64,000 nt of DNA from Orrella dioscoreae (lineage in GTDB: Bacteria; Pseudomonadota; Gammaproteobacteria; Burkholderiales; Burkholderiaceae_B): positions 4,340,001 through 4,404,000 of the forward strand of contig NZ_LT907988.1 of NCBI RefSeq assembly GCF_900089455.2, in the 5' to 3' direction. Each line of letters begins with the position of its first letter. Within the stretch, counting starts at the first letter, position 1. Below the pieces are notes generated by a model. That model worked only from the letters and a program-made list of their open reading frames with translations, was not told the origin of the DNA and ran no database searches. A program made the position numbers and the translations under genes. Positions 50,369 through 61,420 of the stretch are shown here, piece by piece.

Positions 50369-51729
50369 TGAACCTGCATCGCAAGCTGCAACAGCGCGAG
50401 GCCGAGGGCAAGCCCCTGCGCGTGGGCCTGATCGGCGCCGGCAAGTTCGGCTCCATGTACCTGAGCCAGGTCCGCCGCACACCGGGCGTGCGCCTGGTGG
50501 CGGTGGCCGACCTGGCCCCGCCGCGCGCCCGCGCCGCGCTGGAGAAGGTGGGCTGGGAGGCCGGCGAACTGAACGCGAAGTCCTTCGAGGACGGCGCGCG
50601 CGGCGGCGGCGTGCACCTGACCGACGACGCGATGGCCATGATCGCCTCGCCGCACCTGGACATCGTGATCGACGCGACGGGCAGCCCCGCCGCCGGCATC
50701 GCTCACGTGCTGGCCTGCTGCGAACACGGCAAGCACATCGTGATGGTCAACGTCGAGGCCGACGCGCTGGCGGGTCCCCTGCTGGCGCGCCGCGCCGAAC
50801 AGGCGGGCATCGTCTACTCGCTGGCCTACGGCGACCAGCCTGCGCTCATCTGCGAGATGGTCGACTGGGCCCGCGCGGCGGGCTTCGAGGTCGTGGCCGC
50901 CGGCAAGGGCACGAAATACCTGCCCGAGTACCACGCCTCCACGCCCGATACCGTCTGGCCCTATTACGGTTTCTCGCCCGAAATGGTGGCCGCGGGCGAC
51001 TTCAACGCCCAGATGTTCAACAGCTTCCTGGACGGCACCAAGAGCGCCATCGAAATGGCGGCGGTGTCGAACGCCACGGGCCTGCTGCCCGCGCCGCAAG
51101 GGCTGGCGTTCCCGCCCTGCGGCGTGGACGACCTGGCCCGCGTGCTGCGTCCGCGCGAGGAGGGCGGCATGCTGCACCATCGCGGCCAGGTCGAGGTCAT
51201 CTCCTCGGTGGAGCGCGACGGCCGCCCGGTCTTCCGCGACCTACGCTGGGGGGTGTACGTGACGTTCGCGGCCGACAGCGATTACGTGCGGCGCTGCTTC
51301 AAGGAATACGGCCTGGTCACCGATCCCATCGGCAACACCTCGGCGCTCTACAAGCCCTATCACCTGATCGGGCTGGAATTGGGCATCAGCGTGGCGAGCG
51401 TGGGCGTACGCGGCGAACCCACGGGCGCGCCCATCGACTGGCACGGCGACGTGGTGGCCACCAGCAAGCGGGCGCTGCGCGCCGGCGAGGTGCTGGACGG
51501 TGAAGGCGGCTTCACCGTCTATGGCCGCTTGATGGCCGCAAGGGAATCGGTGGCCGGCGGCTACCTGCCGCTGGGGCTGGCCCACAAGGTCAAGCTCAAG
51601 GCCGACGTGCCCGCCGGCCAGCCCGTACGCTGGCGCGACGTGGAGTTCGACGACGCCAGCCAGGCCGTGCGATTCCGGCGCGAGATGGAAGCCGCCTGGG
51701 CCGGGCAGGCACAGCCCCGGGCAGCCTGA
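50368..51729 (+). CDS. homoserine-dehydrogenase-like NAD(P)-binding oxidoreductase with C-terminal SAF domain
   Basis: A 453-residue protein of the COG4091 type. The Rossmann start is RVGLIGAGKFGSMYLSQV (about 18-35), the middle carries the HIVMVNVEADALAGPLLARR and AAGKGTKYLPEYHASTPDTV blocks, and the C-terminal SAF domain (about 365-440; VVATSKRALRAGEVLDGEGG, GLAHKVKLKADVPAGQPVRW) is complete. The family has no agreed function. Its coupling to a PhyH oxygenase and to a GntR regulator points to a small catabolic or modification pathway. Confidence 0.85.
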   Translation: MNLHRKLQQREAEGKPLRVGLIGAGKFGSMYLSQVRRTPGVRLVAVADLAPPRARAALEKVGWEAGELNAKSFEDGARGGGVHLTDDAMAMIASPHLDIVIDATGSPAAGIAHVLACCEHGKHIVMVNVEADALAGPLLARRAEQAGIVYSLAYGDQPALICEMVDWARAAGFEVVAAGKGTKYLPEYHASTPDTVWPYYGFSPEMVAAGDFNAQMFNSFLDGTKSAIEMAAVSNATGLLPAPQGLAFPPCGVDDLARVLRPREEGGMLHHRGQVEVISSVERDGRPVFRDLRWGVYVTFAADSDYVRRCFKEYGLVTDPIGNTSALYKPYHLIGLELGISVASVGVRGEPTGAPIDWHGDVVATSKRALRAGEVLDGEGGFTVYGRLMAARESVAGGYLPLGLAHKVKLKADVPAGQPVRWRDVEFDDASQAVRFRREMEAAWAGQAQPRAA

Positions 51730-51933
51730 ACGACCTGCCACGCCGCGCCTTCGGCTGCGTGCCGCCGCCACCGGCCGGCCACCCCGCGTGACCGGCCCGT
51801 GGCGGCCTCACATATTTGTTATCCTTCCCGGGCATCATGCCCACGACAGCCGCCCTCCGGCGGCTTCGTTTTTGGAATCGCCAGGCCTTGCGCATGCCGC
51901 GCAGCGCCGGCTCTTGTTGACGCCTCAAGCACC

Positions 51934-52815
51934 GTGACCTCCCCTACGCAGACCCCACCTGAATTGGCCGCCCTGATGGCGCAGGCCTCGCGCGTGCTGT
52001 CGCAGCTGGAAGCTTGGCTGCCGCCCGCCCCGCCGGACATCGACTGGAATGCCCACGCCTACCGCTGGCGCCGCCGCGGCTCGCGCGGCTGGCTGGACGC
52101 GGTCCGCCACGTCGCCCGCATCGAGATGGACGACCTGCAGCACATCGAGCGCCAGAAAGAGATCATCGAGCGCAACACGGTCAACTTCCTGAAGGGCCTG
52201 CCCGCCAACAACGTGCTGATGACCGGCGCGCGCGGTACCGGCAAGAGCTCGCTGGTGAAGGCGATGCTGGCCGCCCACGGCGACGCCGGGCTGCGCCTCA
52301 TCGAGGTCGACAAGTCGGACCTGGGCGACCTGGCCGACATCGTCGAGCTGGTGGCCCACCGCCCCGAGCGCTTCCTGGTGTTCTGCGACGACCTGTCCTT
52401 CGAGGAAGGCGAGGCGGGCTACAAGGCGCTGAAATCGGTGCTGGATGGCTCGGTGGCCTCGGCCGGCGACAACGTGCTGATCTATGCCACCTCCAACCGG
52501 CGCCACCTGATGCCGGAATACATGAGCGAGAACCTGCAGGCCCGTCACCAGCCCGATGGCGAAATCCATCCCGGCGAGACGGTCGAGGAAAAGATCTCGC
52601 TGTCGGAGCGCTTCGGCCTCTGGCTGTCCTTCTATCCCTTCAAGCAGGACGATTACCTGGACATCGTGCGCCACTGGCTGAAGGAACTCGGTTGCCCGCC
52701 CCAGGCCATCGAGGACAGCCGCGCCAGCGCGCTCCAATGGGCGCTGGAACGCGGTTCGCGCTCGGGCCGCGTGGCCCTGCAATTCGCACGTGACTGGGCA
52801 GCTCAGCATGGTTGA
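51934..52815 (+). CDS. DUF815 family P-loop ATPase
   Basis: AAA-like ATPase of 293 residues, function unknown. Walker A TGARGTGKSSLVKAMLAAH, Walker B-like RFLVFCDDLSFEEGEAGYKA, sensor-like YATSNRRHLMPEYMSENLQA and an Arg-rich C-terminal helical part. Start uncertain: a GTG at 51934 is used; an ATG at 51976 also fits, and no ribosome site is visible at either. It overlaps the Nudix gene by 8 bases. DUF815 next to mutT is, to my knowledge, a conserved pair in Bordetella and relatives. Confidence 0.88.
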   Translation: MTSPTQTPPELAALMAQASRVLSQLEAWLPPAPPDIDWNAHAYRWRRRGSRGWLDAVRHVARIEMDDLQHIERQKEIIERNTVNFLKGLPANNVLMTGARGTGKSSLVKAMLAAHGDAGLRLIEVDKSDLGDLADIVELVAHRPERFLVFCDDLSFEEGEAGYKALKSVLDGSVASAGDNVLIYATSNRRHLMPEYMSENLQARHQPDGEIHPGETVEEKISLSERFGLWLSFYPFKQDDYLDIVRHWLKELGCPPQAIEDSRASALQWALERGSRSGRVALQFARDWAAQHG

Positions 52816-53770
52816 AAAGATTGTCGACGTGGCCGTTGGCCTCATCCTGCGCGAAGACGGCGCGCTGCTGCTGGGCGACCGCCCCACGGGCAAGGCATGG
52901 CCGGGCTGGTGGGAACTGCCGGGCGGCAAGATCGAGCCGGGCGAGTCCGTCATGCAGGCGCTGGCCCGCGAACTGGACGAGGAACTGGGCATCGCGGTCA
53001 CGCAAGCCCGTCCGTGGGTGACCTACATCCACGTCTATCCGCACACGACCGTGCGCCTGGCCTTCTGCATCGTCACGGGCTGGACGAACGAACCCACCGG
53101 CCGCGAGGGCCAGCAACTGATGTGGATCCCGCCCGCCAAGGCGCTGGAAATGGACCACCTGCTGCCCGCCGCCTATCCGCCGCTGCGCTGGCTGCTGCAG
53201 CCCGACCGCTACGGCATCAGCGACATCGGCACGCCCGAAGGGCTGCCCGCGTTCCTGCAGCGGCTGGACGCCGCGCTGGCCAACGGCCTGAAACTCGTGC
53301 AATTGCGCGAGCCCCACTGGCCGGGCGGCCCCGCCGCCGTCTCGCTGCACACCGCCTTCGAACGCGTCCTGCAACGTTGCCATGATGCGGGCGCACGCCT
53401 GCTGGTCAACAGCGTGCATCCCAAGGAGTGGTGGCAGCAGGCCGACGGCGTCCACCTGCGCGCCGCCGACGCGCTGGCCCAGACCGACAGGCCGGCGCTG
53501 CCCGAGGGCGCGCTGGTGGGCGTCTCGGCCCACAACGAGACCGAGCTGGCCCAGGCCCGCGCGGTCGCGGCCGACTTCGCGGTGCTGGGCCCGGTGCTGG
53601 ACACGCCCACGCACCCCGGCGCCACGCCGCTGGGCTGGGATACCTTCGCCGAGCTGAACCGCCAGGCCGGCATGCCGGTCCTGGCGCTGGGCGGCCAGTC
53701 CGACACCACCTTCGAGACCGCGCGCGCCCTGGGTGCGCATGGCATCGCGGGCATCCGCGGCCTGATCTGA
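52808..53770 (+). CDS. mutT: Nudix (MutT-like) hydrolase fused to a thiamine-phosphate-synthase-like domain
   Basis: A 320-residue two-domain protein. Residues 1-130 are a Nudix hydrolase with the complete Nudix box (GKIEPGESVMQALARELDEE then LGI), probably cleaning 8-oxo-dGTP from the nucleotide pool. Residues 140-320 form a ThiE/TenI-like TIM barrel (KLVQLREPHWPGGP; GARLLVNSVHPK; GVSAHNETELAQA; DFAVLGPVLDTPTHPG; ALGGQ). The fusion is widespread in proteobacteria. It overlaps the DUF815 gene and is the last gene before the efflux operon. Confidence 0.92.
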   Translation: MVEKIVDVAVGLILREDGALLLGDRPTGKAWPGWWELPGGKIEPGESVMQALARELDEELGIAVTQARPWVTYIHVYPHTTVRLAFCIVTGWTNEPTGREGQQLMWIPPAKALEMDHLLPAAYPPLRWLLQPDRYGISDIGTPEGLPAFLQRLDAALANGLKLVQLREPHWPGGPAAVSLHTAFERVLQRCHDAGARLLVNSVHPKEWWQQADGVHLRAADALAQTDRPALPEGALVGVSAHNETELAQARAVAADFAVLGPVLDTPTHPGATPLGWDTFAELNRQAGMPVLALGGQSDTTFETARALGAHGIAGIRGLI

Positions 53771-53871
53771 GGCCAAGGCCCAGGAACTTCCCTCGTCGAT
53801 CGTCACACCAAGATGCAACAGGCTGAAATCGCTAATTTCCGGTTTTGTCTTTCGGACACGCCGGCGGACGC

Positions 53872-53877
53872 GATAAT
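53872..53877 (+). promoter_or_regulatory. candidate -10 element of the efflux operon
   Basis: GATAAT in the 200-base gap before mdtA, about 94 bases upstream of its ATG, within an AT-richer stretch. The -35 is unclear. Confidence 0.3.
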
Positions 53878-53970
53878 GCACGGCGCACGCCCCTGCAACG
53901 GGGCGCCGCCGCCCGCTTCGCCCTGTAGCAGGACCACGCGGCAACGCCGCTTTGTGCGACATCGACCCCT

Positions 53971-55215
53971 ATGCAGCAGCCTTCACGCTTCCTCACCAGG
54001 CGCCGCCTCTTCCTGACGGCCGCCCTCCTGATCGCCCTCCTGGCGGTCTGGTTCTTCTTTTTCCGCGCGCCCGCCTCCAAGGCGCCCACCGTCGGCCCGT
54101 CGGCCTGGGCCGGTCCCGTGCCCGTGCGGGTCGTGCCCGCCGTGGTCGAACCGCTGACGATGCGCGTGCGCGCCATCGGCACGGTCACCCCGCTGAACAC
54201 CGTCACGGTGCGCAGCCGCGTGGAAGGCGAACTCACGAAGCTGCTGTTTCAGGAAGGCCAGCAGGTCGAGGCCGGCCAGTTGCTCGCGCAGATCGACCCG
54301 CGCCCCTATCAGGTCCAGCTGGACCAGGCGCTGGGCCAGCAGCAGCAGAACCAGGCCCTGCTGCGCAACGCGGAGCTGGACCTGAAGCGCTACCAGACGC
54401 TTTTCAAGCAGGACTCCATCGCCCGCCAGCAGCTCGACAGCCAGCAATCGCTGGTGCGCCAGTACCAGGGCGCCCAGAAGACGGACCAGGCGCAGGTCGA
54501 CAACGCCAAGCTGCAACTCTCCTTCACGCGCATCACCGCCCCCATCGCCGGCCGCATCGGCCTGCGCGTGGTCGACCAGGGCAACCTGGTCAGCACCGGC
54601 GACACCGCCGGCCTGGCCGTCATCACGCAGACCCGCCCGATCTCGGTGATCTTCTCGGTCCCCGAGGTGCAACTGGCCGAACTGATGCCGCAAGTGCGCG
54701 CCGGCCGCAAGCTGGTGGTCGAGGCCTGGAACAGCGATGACCGCACCCAGCTGGCTTCCGGCACCCTGACCACGGTGGACAACCGCATCGACACCAGCAC
54801 CGGCAGCCTGCGCCTGCGCGCGGAGTTCGCCAACCAGGACGACGCCCTCTTCCCCAACCAGTTCGTCAACGTGCGCCTGCAGGTCCGCACCCTGGACGAC
54901 GCGCTGACCGTGCCCGCCGACGCCGTGCAGTACGGCAACCGCGGCCCCTATGTCTATGCCATTTCCGCCGACAACAAGGCTGCCGTGCGGCTGTTGAAGC
55001 TGGGCCCGTCGGACAGCGGCCGCGTGGCCGTGCTGGAAGGCCTGCAGGCGGGCGAGAACGTCGTGCTCGAGGGCATCGACCGCCTGAGCGAAGGCCGCGT
55101 GGTCCGCATCGTGACGGAGACGCCCGCCGCGGGCCCCGCCACCGGCGCGCCCGGTGAAGGCGACGCCGCCACGCCGGCCCAGCAACAGCAGCAGCGCCGC
55201 CCGCGCCGCGGCTGA
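53971..55215 (+). CDS. mdtA: RND efflux periplasmic adaptor subunit, MdtA-like
   Basis: Membrane fusion protein of 414 residues joining pump and outer-membrane channel. An N-terminal anchor helix (about 15-32), the barrel-sandwich start [20 protein letters not shown], the lipoyl half-motif [20 protein letters not shown], a long coiled-coil hairpin (about 115-190) and [20 protein letters not shown] are typical, followed by a beta-barrel and a Pro/Gln-rich tail. It heads an operon with two pump genes and an outer-membrane factor, spaced 17 bases from mdtB. MdtA, B and C in E. coli export bile salts, novobiocin and other drugs. Confidence 0.93.
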   Translation: MQQPSRFLTRRRLFLTAALLIALLAVWFFFFRAPASKAPTVGPSAWAGPVPVRVVPAVVEPLTMRVRAIGTVTPLNTVTVRSRVEGELTKLLFQEGQQVEAGQLLAQIDPRPYQVQLDQALGQQQQNQALLRNAELDLKRYQTLFKQDSIARQQLDSQQSLVRQYQGAQKTDQAQVDNAKLQLSFTRITAPIAGRIGLRVVDQGNLVSTGDTAGLAVITQTRPISVIFSVPEVQLAELMPQVRAGRKLVVEAWNSDDRTQLASGTLTTVDNRIDTSTGSLRLRAEFANQDDALFPNQFVNVRLQVRTLDDALTVPADAVQYGNRGPYVYAISADNKAAVRLLKLGPSDSGRVAVLEGLQAGENVVLEGIDRLSEGRVVRIVTETPAAGPATGAPGEGDAATPAQQQQQRRPRRG

Positions 55216-55232
55216 CCCCAAGGCGGCCCCCC

Positions 55233-58200
55233 ATGGACCTGTCCGGCATCTTCATCCGCCGTCCGGTCGCCACCGTCCTGCTGATGGTGGCGCTCCTCAT
55301 CTCCGGCCTCATGGCCTGGCGCCTGCTGCCTGTCGCGGCCCTGCCGCAGGTGGACTACCCCACCATCCAGGTCTTCACCTATTACCCCGGCGCCAGCCCC
55401 GACGTCACCACCAGCGCCATCACGGCGCCGCTGGAGCGCCGCTTCGGCCAGATCCCCGGCCTGAAGCAGATGTCGTCCAGCAGTTCCAGCGGCGCGTCGG
55501 TCATCACGCTGCAGTTCGCGCTGGAACTGGACATGGGCGTGGCCGAACAGGAAGTGCAGGCCGCCATCGCCGCGGCGGGCAGCCTGCTGCCGTCGGACCT
55601 GCCCGCGCCACCGGTCTACCGCAAGGTGAACCCCGCCGACACGCCCATACTCACGCTGGCCGTCACCTCGGCCACCCTGCCGCTGCCGCAGGTCTACGAC
55701 CTGATCGACACGCGCATGGCCCAGCGCCTGGCCCAGGTGTCCGGCGTCGGCCTGGTCAGCCTGGCCGGCGGCCAGCGCCCGGCCTTCCGCATCCAGGTGA
55801 ACCCCGGCGCGCTGGCCACCTACGGCCTCAGCATGGAAGACGTGCGCACCGCCATCAACGCGGCCAACGTCAACCAGCCCAAGGGCAGCTTCGACGGCGA
55901 GCTGCGCACCATCATGATGACGGCCAACGACCAGTTGCGTTCGTCCGAGGAATACCGCCAGCTCATCCTGCGCTGGCAGGATGGCGCGCCGCTGCGGCTG
56001 GGCGACGTCGCCACCATCGAGAACGGCGCCGAGGACGCGCGCCTGGCCGCGTGGTCGGGCGCGCTGCCCGCCGTGCTGGTCAACATCCAGCGCCAGCCCG
56101 GCGCCAACGTCATCGAGGTGGTCGATCGCGTGCAGGCGCTGCTGCCGCAGATCACCGCCGGCCTGCCCGCCGCCGTGCAGGTCGACGTGCTGACCGACCG
56201 CACGCAGAGCATCCGCGCCTCGGTGCGCGACGTGCAGCTCGAACTCGTCTTCGCCGTCTTCCTGGTGGTGCTGGTCACTTTCGCGTTCCTGCGCAACCCC
56301 GCCGCCACCATCATCCCCAGCATCGCCGTGCCCTTGTCGCTGATAGGCACCTTCGGCGTCATGTACCTGGCCGGCTATTCGATCAACAACCTGACGCTCA
56401 TGGCGCTCACCATCGCCACGGGCTTCGTGGTGGACGACGCCATCGTCATGCTGGAGAACATCGCCCGGCACCGCGAAATGGGCAAGAGCCGCATGCAGGC
56501 AGCGCTGAAGGGCGCCTCGCAGATCGGCTTCACGCTGATCTCCCTGACGCTGTCGCTGATCGCGGTGCTGATCCCGCTGCTCTTCATGGGCGACGTGGTG
56601 GGACGCCTGTTCCACGAATTCGCGATCACGCTGGCCGTGGCCATCATGATCTCGCTGGTGGTGTCGCTCACGCTCACGCCCATGATGTGCTCGCGCATGC
56701 TGCCCGACCTCACCCACGGCCAGGGCAGCAAGGGCTTCCTCGACCACGTCATCGACCGCTACGACCACGCGCTGGCCTGGGTGCTGGCGCGCCAGCGCCT
56801 GACGCTCCTTGCCACGGTCGTCACCCTGGCGCTTACCGGCGTGCTTTACGTGCTGGTGCCCAAGGGCTTCTTTCCCGTGCAGGACAGCGGCGTGATCCAG
56901 GGCATCACCGAAGCGCCGCAGGCCTCGTCCTTCGCCGCCATGTCCCAGCGCCAGCAGGCGCTGGCCGCGGAAATCCTGAAGGACCCCGACGTCCAGAGCC
57001 TGTCGTCCTTCATCGGCGTGGACGGCACCAACGCCAGCATCAACACCGGCCGCATGCTGATCAACCTGGTGCCGCACGGCGCGCGCAGCGCGCCCATCCA
57101 CGATATCCTGGCGCGGCTCACCGAACGCACCCTGGACGTGCCCGGCATCACGCTGTACACCCAGCCGGTACAGGAGCTTTCCATCGAGGACCGCGTCAGC
57201 CGCACGCAGTTCCAATTCACGCTGACCACGCCCGATGCCACGCTGCTGGCCGAATGGTCGGACAAACTGGTGGCGGCCCTGCGCGAACTGCCCGAGCTGG
57301 GCGACGTGGCCAGCGACCTGCAGCAACAGGGCCTGCAGGCCTACGTCGACGTGAACCGCGATGCCGCCAGCCGGCTGGGCATCAGCATGGCCGACATCGA
57401 CAACACGCTCTATAGCGCCTACGGCCAACGCCAGATCGCCACGATCTTCACCCAGGCCAACCAATACCGCGTGGTGCTGCAGGTGGCGCCCGAATACGCC
57501 AATGCGCCGGTGGACCTGGACCGCCTGTACATCCGTTCCTCGGCAGGCACGCAGGTGCCGCTGTCGGCCATCGCGCAGGTGCAGGAACGCCCGGCGCCGC
57601 TGGTCATCAGCCACGTCGGCCAGTTCCCCGCCGCCACGCTGTCCTTCAACCTGGCGCCCGGCGCCTCGCTGGGCCAGGCCGTCGATGCCATCGAGCGCAC
57701 GCAGGCCGAACTCGGCATGCCCGCCGCCATCGAGAGCCGGTTCCAGGGCGCGGCCGAGGCCTTCCGCGCCTCGCTGTCCAACACGCTGTGGCTGATCCTG
57801 GCCGCCGTGGTCACGATGTACATCGTGCTGGGCATCCTGTACGAAAGCGCCATCCACCCCATCACCATCCTGTCCACGCTGCCGTCGGCCGCCGTGGGCG
57901 CATTGCTGGCACTGCTCATCAGCGGCGGCGAGCTGGACCTGATCGCCATCATCGGCATCATCCTGCTGATCGGCCTGGTGAAGAAGAACGGCATCATGAT
58001 GATCGACTTCGCGCTCGAGGCCGAACGCCGCGAGGGCATGTCACCGCGGGAAGCCATCCACCGCGCCGCGCTGCAGCGGTTCCGGCCCATCCTGATGACC
58101 ACGCTGGCCGCGCTCTTCGGCGCCCTGCCGCTCATGTTCGCCTCGGGCTCGGGCGCGGAACTGCGCCAGCCGCTGGGCCTGGTGATGGTGGGCGGACTGC

Positions 58201-58322
58201 TCGTCAGCCAGGTGCTCACGCTTTTCACCACGCCGGTGGTCTACCTGTTCTTCGACCGCCTGGGCAAGCGCGCCGGCCGCGGCCGGCGTGACCAAGACCG
58301 CCCGGCAGAGGCGCGGCCGTGA
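55233..58322 (+). CDS. mdtB: RND efflux permease, MdtB-like
   Basis: Proton-driven inner-membrane pump of 1029 residues. It starts with the RND opening [20 protein letters not shown], has twelve helices in two halves with large periplasmic loops, and carries the proton-relay pair in [17 protein letters not shown]. The second-half signature GIVKKNG-like [20 protein letters not shown] is present. It overlaps the next pump gene (GTGA). The heteromeric MdtB2C arrangement is inferred from the two adjacent pumps. Confidence 0.93.
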   Translation: MDLSGIFIRRPVATVLLMVALLISGLMAWRLLPVAALPQVDYPTIQVFTYYPGASPDVTTSAITAPLERRFGQIPGLKQMSSSSSSGASVITLQFALELDMGVAEQEVQAAIAAAGSLLPSDLPAPPVYRKVNPADTPILTLAVTSATLPLPQVYDLIDTRMAQRLAQVSGVGLVSLAGGQRPAFRIQVNPGALATYGLSMEDVRTAINAANVNQPKGSFDGELRTIMMTANDQLRSSEEYRQLILRWQDGAPLRLGDVATIENGAEDARLAAWSGALPAVLVNIQRQPGANVIEVVDRVQALLPQITAGLPAAVQVDVLTDRTQSIRASVRDVQLELVFAVFLVVLVTFAFLRNPAATIIPSIAVPLSLIGTFGVMYLAGYSINNLTLMALTIATGFVVDDAIVMLENIARHREMGKSRMQAALKGASQIGFTLISLTLSLIAVLIPLLFMGDVVGRLFHEFAITLAVAIMISLVVSLTLTPMMCSRMLPDLTHGQGSKGFLDHVIDRYDHALAWVLARQRLTLLATVVTLALTGVLYVLVPKGFFPVQDSGVIQGITEAPQASSFAAMSQRQQALAAEILKDPDVQSLSSFIGVDGTNASINTGRMLINLVPHGARSAPIHDILARLTERTLDVPGITLYTQPVQELSIEDRVSRTQFQFTLTTPDATLLAEWSDKLVAALRELPELGDVASDLQQQGLQAYVDVNRDAASRLGISMADIDNTLYSAYGQRQIATIFTQANQYRVVLQVAPEYANAPVDLDRLYIRSSAGTQVPLSAIAQVQERPAPLVISHVGQFPAATLSFNLAPGASLGQAVDAIERTQAELGMPAAIESRFQGAAEAFRASLSNTLWLILAAVVTMYIVLGILYESAIHPITILSTLPSAAVGALLALLISGGELDLIAIIGIILLIGLVKKNGIMMIDFALEAERREGMSPREAIHRAALQRFRPILMTTLAALFGALPLMFASGSGAELRQPLGLVMVGGLLVSQVLTLFTTPVVYLFFDRLGKRAGRGRRDQDRPAEARP

Positions 58323-61300
58323 ACCTGTCGCGTCCCTTCGTGCGGCGTCCCGTCGCCAGCCTGCTGCTGGCGATCGCGGTCCTGCTGCTGGGCCTGCTGT
58401 CCTGGCGGCTGATGCCGGTCGCGCCGTTGCCCCAGGTCGACTTTCCGGCCATCGTGGTCAACGCCAACCTGCCCGGCGCCGATCCCGAGACCATGGCGTC
58501 CACGGTGGCTGCGCCGCTCGAACGCGCCATGGGGTCCATCGCAGGCGTGACGGCGCTGCGTTCGTCCAGCAACACCGGATCCACCACGGTCATGCTGCAA
58601 TTCGAGCTGGACCGCAACATCAACGATGCCGCCCGCGACGTGCAGGCGGCGATCAACGCCGCGCAGGCCACGCTGCCCTCGGGCATGCCTTCGCGGCCGT
58701 CGTACCGCAAGATCAATCCCTCGCAGGCCCCCGTCCTGACGCTGGCGCTGTCCTCGCGCGACCTGTCGCGCGGCAAGCTCTACGACGTCGCCTCGACGAT
58801 CCTGGCGCAGAAGATCGCGCAGGTTCCCGGCGTGGGCGACGTCACCGTCAGCGGCGCTTCGCTGCCCGCCGTGCGGGTGCAGTTGAACCCCAACGCGCTG
58901 GCTGCCTATGGCATCGCGCTGGACGATGTCCGGCGCGCCCTGACCGACGCCAATCCGCTGCGCCCGCGGGGCGACCTGGTCGGCAACGACCTGCAATGGC
59001 AGATCCAGACCTCCGACCAGCTGCGCCGCGCCGAGGAATACCGGCCGCTCATCATCCGCTACATCGACGGCCGCGCGGTGCGCCTGGGCGACATCGCCAC
59101 GGTGACGGATTCGGTGGAAAACCGCTACTCCAGCGGTTTCCACAACAATGAACCCGCCGTCAGCATCGAGGTCAGCCGCCAACCGGGCGCCAACATCGTC
59201 GAGACCATCGACGCCATCAATGCCCAACTGCCCGCCTTGCATGCGCTGGTGCCCGCCTCGGCCGAACTGAAGGTCGTGCTGGACCGCTCGCCCGTCATCC
59301 GCGCCACGCTGCACGAGGCGCAGATCACGCTGCTGCTGGCGGCGGGCCTGGTGGTGCTGGTGGTCCTGGGATTCCTGGGCAGCCTGCGCGCCGCGCTGAT
59401 CCCCAGCGTGGCGATCCCGGTGTCCCTGATCGGCACCTTCACCATCATGTACCTGTACGGGTTCTCGCTGAACAACCTGTCGCTGATGGCGCTCATCGTG
59501 GCAGCGGGCCTGGTCGTGGACGATGCCATCGTGGTCATGGAAAACATCCAGCGCCACATCGAACGCGGCATGACGCCTTTCCGCGCCGCCATGCGCGGGG
59601 CGGGCGAAGTGGGCTTCACGCTGCTGGCCATGAACGTCGCGCTGATCGTGGTGTTCGTCTCCATTCTCTTCATGGGCGGACTCGTCGAGCGCCTGTTCCG
59701 GGAATTCTCCATCACGCTGGCTGCCGCGATGGTCGTCTCGCTGGCGGTCTCGCTCACGCTCACCCCCAGCCTCTGCGCACGCCTGCTGCCCAGGCATGAC
59801 AGCACCGAGCGCCGCAACCGGCTGCAGGAAACCAGCGAGCGCCTGTTCGGACGGCTGCTGGACGGCTACTCCCGCAGCTTGCGCTGGAGCCTGCGGCGCG
59901 CGCCATGGGTGCTGCTGATCCTGGTCGGCGTGGTGGCGCTGAACGTCACGCTGTACATCGCGATACCCAAGGGTTTCCTGCCCGAGCAGGACACCGGCCA
60001 GCTGCGCGCCTTCGTGCGCGGTGACGATGGCGCCTCCTATCAATCGATGCTGCCGAAGATGGAGATCTATCGCCAGCTGCTGCTGGCCGATCCCGCCGTG
60101 GAAGACGTGGTCGGCAGCAGCGGGGGGGATCGCGGCATCAGCAACGCCCGCATCGACGTGCGCCTGAAGCCTCGGGCCGAACGCGTGTCGGCCGACGAAG
60201 TGGTCGCCCGCCTGCGCACCTCGCAGCCCGCGCTGCCTGCCGGGATCCTGTTCCTCAACGTGAACCAGGACCTGCGCATGCCCAACCTGTCGGACAATTC
60301 GGGCAGCTACGAGCTCACCCTGCTCTCCGGCGACCTGGACCTGTTGCGCCAATGGGAAACGCGCGTCCTGGAAGCCATGCGCAACGTGCCGGAGATCACG
60401 GACGTGGACGGCGGCCCTGGCGAAGGGACCCAGCAGATCACGCTCGACATCGACCGCGAAGCCGCGCGCCGGCTGGGCGTGGACATGAACACCATCACGC
60501 AGGTGCTGAACAACTCCTTCAGCCAACGCCAGGTCGCCACGCTCTACAGCACGCTGAACCAGTACCGGATCGTGATGGAGGTCGAGCCGCAATACACGCA
60601 GTCGCCCACGGTCCTGAACCAGTTGCTCATCCTGACCGCGGACGGCACGCGCATCCCGCTGTCCGCGGTCGCAAGCTACCGGTACAGCCAGGTGAACGAC
60701 CGCGTCAGCCACACGGACCAGTTCGCTTCCGCCGACATCAGCTTCTCCGCGGCGGAAGGCGTCGCCCTGGAACAGGCGATCGAAGGCGTGCAGCGCGCGC
60801 TGGCGGAGGTCATGCTGCCCACCGCCGTGCAGGCGCGCATGGGCGGCACGGCCTCCAGTTTCGTGCAAAGCGCCGAGACCCAGCCGCTGCTGATCCTGGG
60901 CGTGCTGATCGCGGTCTACCTGGTGCTGGGCGTGCTCTATGAAAGCCTGCTGCATCCCATCACCATCCTGTCCACGCTGCCGTCCGCCGGCATCGGCGCC
61001 TTGCTCGCGCTGCGGCTCACCAATACGCCATTTACCCTCATCGCGTTGCTGGGACTGTTCCTGCTGATCGGCGTCGTCATGAAGAACGCCATCCTCATGA
61101 TCGACTTCGCGCTGGTCGCCCAGCGCCGCGAAGGCCTGTCGCCCCTGCGCGCCATCTACAAGGCGGCGCGCATGCGCCTGCGGCCCATCCTGATGACCAA
61201 CCTGGCCGGCCTGCTGGGCGCGCTGCCGCTGGTGCTGGGCTCGGGCGACGGCGCCGAGATGCGCCAGCCGCTGGGCATCGCCATCGTCGGCGGCCTGGCC

Positions 61301-61420
61301 GTCAGCCAACTGCTCACGCTCTACACCACCCCCGTGGTCTACCTTTACCTGGACCGCCTGCGGGCGCGCCGCGAACCCGCCGCGCCCGCGCCGGCTGCCC
61401 TGCCGCAAGGCGAACAATGA
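58319..61420 (+). CDS. mdtC: RND efflux permease, MdtC-like
   Basis: Second pump subunit, 1033 residues, starting at a GTG that overlaps the mdtB stop. The opening [20 protein letters not shown], the proton-relay pair in [20 protein letters not shown] and the late block [20 protein letters not shown] show it to be MdtC-like and intact. Sequence is clearly diverged from the neighbour, so this is an old pair, not a recent duplication. It overlaps the outer-membrane factor gene by ATGA. Confidence 0.93.
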   Translation: MNLSRPFVRRPVASLLLAIAVLLLGLLSWRLMPVAPLPQVDFPAIVVNANLPGADPETMASTVAAPLERAMGSIAGVTALRSSSNTGSTTVMLQFELDRNINDAARDVQAAINAAQATLPSGMPSRPSYRKINPSQAPVLTLALSSRDLSRGKLYDVASTILAQKIAQVPGVGDVTVSGASLPAVRVQLNPNALAAYGIALDDVRRALTDANPLRPRGDLVGNDLQWQIQTSDQLRRAEEYRPLIIRYIDGRAVRLGDIATVTDSVENRYSSGFHNNEPAVSIEVSRQPGANIVETIDAINAQLPALHALVPASAELKVVLDRSPVIRATLHEAQITLLLAAGLVVLVVLGFLGSLRAALIPSVAIPVSLIGTFTIMYLYGFSLNNLSLMALIVAAGLVVDDAIVVMENIQRHIERGMTPFRAAMRGAGEVGFTLLAMNVALIVVFVSILFMGGLVERLFREFSITLAAAMVVSLAVSLTLTPSLCARLLPRHDSTERRNRLQETSERLFGRLLDGYSRSLRWSLRRAPWVLLILVGVVALNVTLYIAIPKGFLPEQDTGQLRAFVRGDDGASYQSMLPKMEIYRQLLLADPAVEDVVGSSGGDRGISNARIDVRLKPRAERVSADEVVARLRTSQPALPAGILFLNVNQDLRMPNLSDNSGSYELTLLSGDLDLLRQWETRVLEAMRNVPEITDVDGGPGEGTQQITLDIDREAARRLGVDMNTITQVLNNSFSQRQVATLYSTLNQYRIVMEVEPQYTQSPTVLNQLLILTADGTRIPLSAVASYRYSQVNDRVSHTDQFASADISFSAAEGVALEQAIEGVQRALAEVMLPTAVQARMGGTASSFVQSAETQPLLILGVLIAVYLVLGVLYESLLHPITILSTLPSAGIGALLALRLTNTPFTLIALLGLFLLIGVVMKNAILMIDFALVAQRREGLSPLRAIYKAARMRLRPILMTNLAGLLGALPLVLGSGDGAEMRQPLGIAIVGGLAVSQLLTLYTTPVVYLYLDRLRARREPAAPAPAALPQGEQ

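Noticed and set aside
52808-53770. Nudix-ThiE fusion as a novel enzyme
   Set aside because: A known, widespread architecture in proteobacteria.
55233-61420. Two adjacent RND pumps as a recent duplication
   Set aside because: They are clearly diverged and match the usual MdtB/MdtC heteromeric pair.
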